NCBI RefSeq assembly: GCF_002567005.1
Contig: NZ_NUZU01000001.1
Span: 122,246 to 186,245 of the forward strand
DNA length: 64,000 nucleotides
Direction: 5' to 3'
From: Bacillus sp. AFS073361
GTDB lineage: Bacteria > Bacillota > Bacilli > Bacillales > Cytobacillaceae
Shown: positions 61,977 through 64,000 of the stretch, in pieces
How positions within the stretch are numbered: the stretch's first letter is position 1
Layout: each line of letters opens with the position of its first letter
Made by a program: the position numbers and the translations under genes
Notes under the pieces: model-generated
Seen by the model: the letters and a program-made list of their open reading frames with translations, nothing else
Database searches by the model: none
What the model was told of the DNA's origin: nothing

Positions 61977-62448
61977 TACTTTCTAGTACTTCTTGTTTAG
62001 TGGCTTCTCTTCTTGCTGCTAATTTTCCAGCTAATTCAGTGTCACCCGTTGCTAAGATTTGTGCTGCTAGTAAACCAGCATTCGTTGCACCTGCTTTGCC
62101 TATTGCCACAGTTGCTACGGGTACACCACCTGGCATTTGGACGATAGACAGTAATGAATCTAACCCCTTTAAGGCCTGAGTTTGGACAGGAACCCCGATT
62201 ACTGGCAAAGTGGTTTGGGCTGCTACCATCCCAGGAAGATGGGCCGCTCCGCCAGCTCCGGCAATAATCACCTTCAAACCTCTTTCTCTGGCCTCCTTTG
62301 CATATGTAAACATCAAATCAGGTGTCCGATGAGCAGATACCACCTTTTTTTCATAAGCAATGTCTAACTGGTCGAGAATCTCACACGTATGTTTCATTGT
62401 TTCCCAATCCGATTTACTTCCCATGATTACTCCAACAAGAATGGACAT
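61960..62448 (-). CDS. purE: N5-carboxyaminoimidazole ribonucleotide mutase
   Basis: ATG 62448 ([18 protein letters not shown]) behind GGGGG gives about 162 residues, the family length; the frame is open 24 bases upstream. SAHRTPD and [14 protein letters not shown] form the active site of the class I mutase. It is the first gene of the twelve-gene operon, after the riboswitch terminator. Confidence 0.98.
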   Translation of the reverse strand: MSILVGVIMGSKSDWETMKHTCEILDQLDIAYEKKVVSAHRTPDLMFTYAKEARERGLKVIIAGAGGAAHLPGMVAAQTTLPVIGVPVQTQALKGLDSLLSIVQMPGGVPVATVAIGKAGATNAGLLAAQILATGDTELAGKLAARREATKQEVLESSDQLV

Positions 62449-62472
62449 CGAAAATCCCCCTTTTTTTTCCAA

Positions 62473-62525
62473 AATAAAAACCCGAACAAATAGCTTCTCA
62501 TGTAAGAGAAAGCCATTTGTTCGGG
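62473..62525 (-). terminator. Riboswitch-controlled terminator of the pur operon leader
   Basis: On the minus strand CCCGAACAAATGGCTTTCTC pairs with GAGAAGCTATTTGTTCGGG (one bulge), followed by TTTTTATTTT. It lies between the aptamer and purE, and should form when guanine or hypoxanthine is bound. Confidence 0.92.
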
Positions 62526-62587
62526 CATAGTGGCAGTGGATACCAAATTAAGGTTCCTGCCCTTAATTATACCGAACATATTGACTT

Positions 62588-62660
62588 TCCCTCATAGTCC
62601 AATAATTTACGGTTATTGGGTAGAAACTTATGGGCCATATTCCCATGGATATACGAGGGT
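62588..62660 (-). ncRNA. Guanine-sensing purine riboswitch aptamer
   Basis: On the minus strand the canonical purine aptamer is complete: P1 (CCCTCGTA with TATGAGGG), J1/2 and P2 with GGGAATATGGCCC, the loop AAGTTTCTACC, P3, and the GGACTATG junction. The base corresponding to C74 in GACTA is C, so guanine or hypoxanthine, not adenine, is the expected ligand. It is the pur-operon leader, starting about 28 nt after the predicted transcription start. Confidence 0.95.
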
Positions 62661-62694
62661 AAAGATAAATTGTTATTGATTAATTCACTTCTAT

Positions 62695-62723
62695 ATCTTA
62701 CAATCATCTTCGGAAGGTGTCAA
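62695..62723 (-). promoter_or_regulatory. Sigma-A promoter of the pur operon
   Basis: Minus-strand TTGACA (62718-62723), 17 bases, TAAGAT (62695-62700). The start site should be near 62688, just before the riboswitch. Confidence 0.85.
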
Positions 62724-62730
62724 CCAATAA

Positions 62731-62768
62731 ATCGAACATTATTTTTAAATACCACCATAATGTTCGTG
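62731..62768. promoter_or_regulatory. Paired PurBoxes (PurR operator)
   Basis: CGAACATTAT (62733-62742) and its exact reverse complement ATAATGTTCG (62757-62766) are 14 bp apart. CGAAC cores in inverted orientation upstream of the -35 fit the Bacillus PurR operator. Confidence 0.85.
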
Positions 62769-62770
62769 TT

Positions 62771-62974
62771 TTACTCTATTAAAGTGCCTTCGAAGATAAT
62801 TTGGCGGGCAATTGGTTCATAAATAGTCTCATTGCCTTTTTTTATTTCTTGAAATATCGGCTTTTCCGTTCGTCGTACAGGCGTATAGCCCAACTGTTTC
62901 ATTCTATTCAAGCAGTCCTCAATATTTTCATTTGATTGTACCTCAAATTGCATTTTCTTTTTACCCATTACCAT
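62771..62974 (-). CDS. yebG: NETI-motif protein
   Basis: A 67-residue protein containing the family motif GNETIYEP near the C-terminus and a CLNRMKQLGYTPVRRTEKP block. This matches the small NETI-motif protein encoded just upstream of purE in Bacillus (YebG). GAGAGG lies 6 bases before ATG 62974. Function is not known. PurBoxes of the pur promoter begin right after its stop codon. Confidence 0.85.
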   Translation of the reverse strand: MVMGKKKMQFEVQSNENIEDCLNRMKQLGYTPVRRTEKPIFQEIKKGNETIYEPIARQIIFEGTLIE

Positions 62975-62995
62975 TAAGTACCTCTCTTTCCACTG

Positions 62996-63853
62996 TTATT
63001 TTCCCTCTTTTAAAAAAACATCATCAAACTGCTTTACTAACATTGTGTCCTCTGCCAATTTTATTTCATAATCAAAAAGTGTTTGAGCTATAATCCTCCT
63101 CGCTTCTTTTGCTGCATCCCAGTATAGAGTATCATTAACAAGGCCTGTAACCGTATATTCAATCCCTCGGTATCCTGAATTGATAGTGGTCATCCCATAT
63201 ACTTGGAATGGTTCTATTGGACAATTAGCGAGGTCTAACTTTAAACATGCTTCGTGCAGCTCATTGATTTTTTCACAGGCGATCTCAAGAATTTCAAACA
63301 CCCTTTCAGGATTTTCCCGATAGCTTACCACTATTCTTTCAATCACCCGCATTTCTTCAATATTGTAGTTATGAATCTGTTTTATTTCACCATTGCTGAT
63401 CGTTAAAACCTTGCCGCTCCATTCTCGAATCTTTAAGAATCTTAGTCCTATATCAACAACTGTCCCATTGAAGGTATTATTGATGGTGATGAAGTCACCT
63501 TGATGCAACTGCTTTTCATAAATCAAGAAAATACCTGATAGAATATCCTTAATGATGCTTTGCGCCCCAAACCCAAGGATTACCCCGAGTATACCTGCCC
63601 CAGCCAAAATTCTTCCAAAATTACTAACATATTGAGATATGGCAAAAAAGATGAAACAGAGAGTTGCTGTATATCTAGTTAAAGAGCGAATCATGCTTTC
63701 AATCGTCTGCTCTATCCGTTCTTCAATGAAATCAGTTTTTAGAAAAAAATTATGAACGGTTTTATTTATGACAAAAACAATGATCCATGCAATAATAGCT
63801 GCTAAAAAAATGCTTGTCAGTTTATAGTGATGAAGCAAATACATCCAATCCAT
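62996..63853 (-). CDS. MscS-family mechanosensitive channel
   Basis: The frame is open to 63901, but ATG 63853 behind GGGTGG is the best start and leaves about 285 residues; ATG 63844 is also possible. Three N-terminal membrane helices end in a pore-lining helix with ILAGAGILGVILGFGAQSIIKDILSG, followed by the beta domain and C-terminal alpha/beta domain of MscS. It releases solutes on hypo-osmotic shock. In Bacillus this gene type (YkuT-like) is scattered; here it lies between the rRNA operon and yebG. Confidence 0.88.
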   Translation of the reverse strand: MDWMYLLHHYKLTSIFLAAIIAWIIVFVINKTVHNFFLKTDFIEERIEQTIESMIRSLTRYTATLCFIFFAISQYVSNFGRILAGAGILGVILGFGAQSIIKDILSGIFLIYEKQLHQGDFITINNTFNGTVVDIGLRFLKIREWSGKVLTISNGEIKQIHNYNIEEMRVIERIVVSYRENPERVFEILEIACEKINELHEACLKLDLANCPIEPFQVYGMTTINSGYRGIEYTVTGLVNDTLYWDAAKEARRIIAQTLFDYEIKLAEDTMLVKQFDDVFLKEGK

Positions 63854-63947
63854 CAAACCACCCACTTGTCTTCCAATCATACCTAGTGTTAGTGTTTGCA
63901 ATATTTGATGTTAAAAACTATCGGTGGAAAAATAATTTAATTTAAAC

Positions 63948-63976
63948 CAAAAAAGAACAACCTTTTCAGGTTGTCC
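63948..63976 (-). terminator. Intrinsic terminator of the rRNA operon entering from the right
   Basis: On the minus strand GGACAACCT pairs with AGGTTGTTC around a short A-loop, followed by TTTTTT. It starts 7 bases after the 5S rRNA 3' end. Confidence 0.85.
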
Positions 63977-63982
63977 TTAATG

Positions 63983-64000
63983 TGCCTGGCAACGTCCTAC
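63983..64000 (-). rRNA. rrf: 5S ribosomal RNA, 3' end only
   Basis: The last 18 bases read GTAGGACGTTGCCAGGCA on the minus strand, matching the conserved 3' end of Bacillus 5S rRNA (GTAGGACG.TGCCAAGC). Most of the gene is outside the window. The terminator right after it supports the end of an rRNA operon. Confidence 0.8.

Overview
The window looks like chromosome from a low-GC Gram-positive bacterium of the Bacillaceae, close to Bacillus/Neobacillus. The evidence is the gene order: purEKBCSQLFMNHD, then yerA, yerB, yerC, pcrB, pcrA, ligA and the CamS lipoprotein, then gatCAB, a PutP/OpuE symporter and dagK. This is the purE-to-dagK stretch of Bacillus subtilis, here read on the minus strand and interrupted by accessory blocks. 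Strong AGGAGG-type ribosome sites, T-rich intrinsic terminators and a guanine riboswitch fit the same group.

Left block (1-10540): a trans-4-hydroxy-L-proline catabolic regulon. A minus-strand operon encodes a D-amino-acid oxidoreductase, a 4-hydroxyproline epimerase, an epimerase-family paralogue without catalytic cysteines, a DHDPS-fold deaminase, an aldehyde dehydrogenase and a cut-off alanine/glycine-type symporter. Divergent from it are a sigma-54 enhancer-binding regulator and then three genes for a multi-subunit flavin/iron-sulfur dehydrogenase. A near-consensus -24/-12 sigma-54 promoter precedes each catabolic operon. Together they would turn hydroxyproline into 2-oxoglutarate.

10.5-20.6 kb: a nicotinamidase-like hydrolase, dagK, a five-gene ECF sigma/anti-sigma/membrane-protein operon with overlapping genes (one encodes only 31 residues), a pentapeptide-repeat protein, a PlsY-like acyltransferase, a thioredoxin-fold protein, the proline symporter and a VOC protein. 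20.6-21.0 kb is a convergent gap with no gene but three copies of one palindromic operator and several Spo0A-box-like motifs.

21.0-30.1 kb: gatCAB, a lysozyme-like secreted protein, VanZ-like and OsmC-like proteins, a YueI-like protein, a 21-bp tandem repeat array and the glyoxylate-shunt operon aceB-aceA. 30.1-35.1 kb: nirB-nirD-sumT/hemD-sirC for assimilatory or dissimilatory nitrite reduction and siroheme synthesis, with two perfect Fnr boxes upstream, one at about -41.5. 35.1-37.4 kb: two membrane proteins and a YtkA-like lipoprotein. 37.4-48.9 kb: the P5C dehydrogenase, camS, ligA, pcrA, pcrB, yerC, yerB and yerA. Two short palindromic repeat elements flank yerC.

49.1-64.0 kb: two small membrane proteins, the twelve-gene purine operon with its sigma-A promoter, paired PurBoxes and guanine riboswitch/terminator, a NETI-motif protein, an MscS channel, and at the very edge the 3' end of a 5S rRNA gene, so an rRNA operon starts just outside the window. 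No insertion sequence, prophage or CRISPR array was seen. All functions are inferred from sequence recognised by eye; no database search was run.
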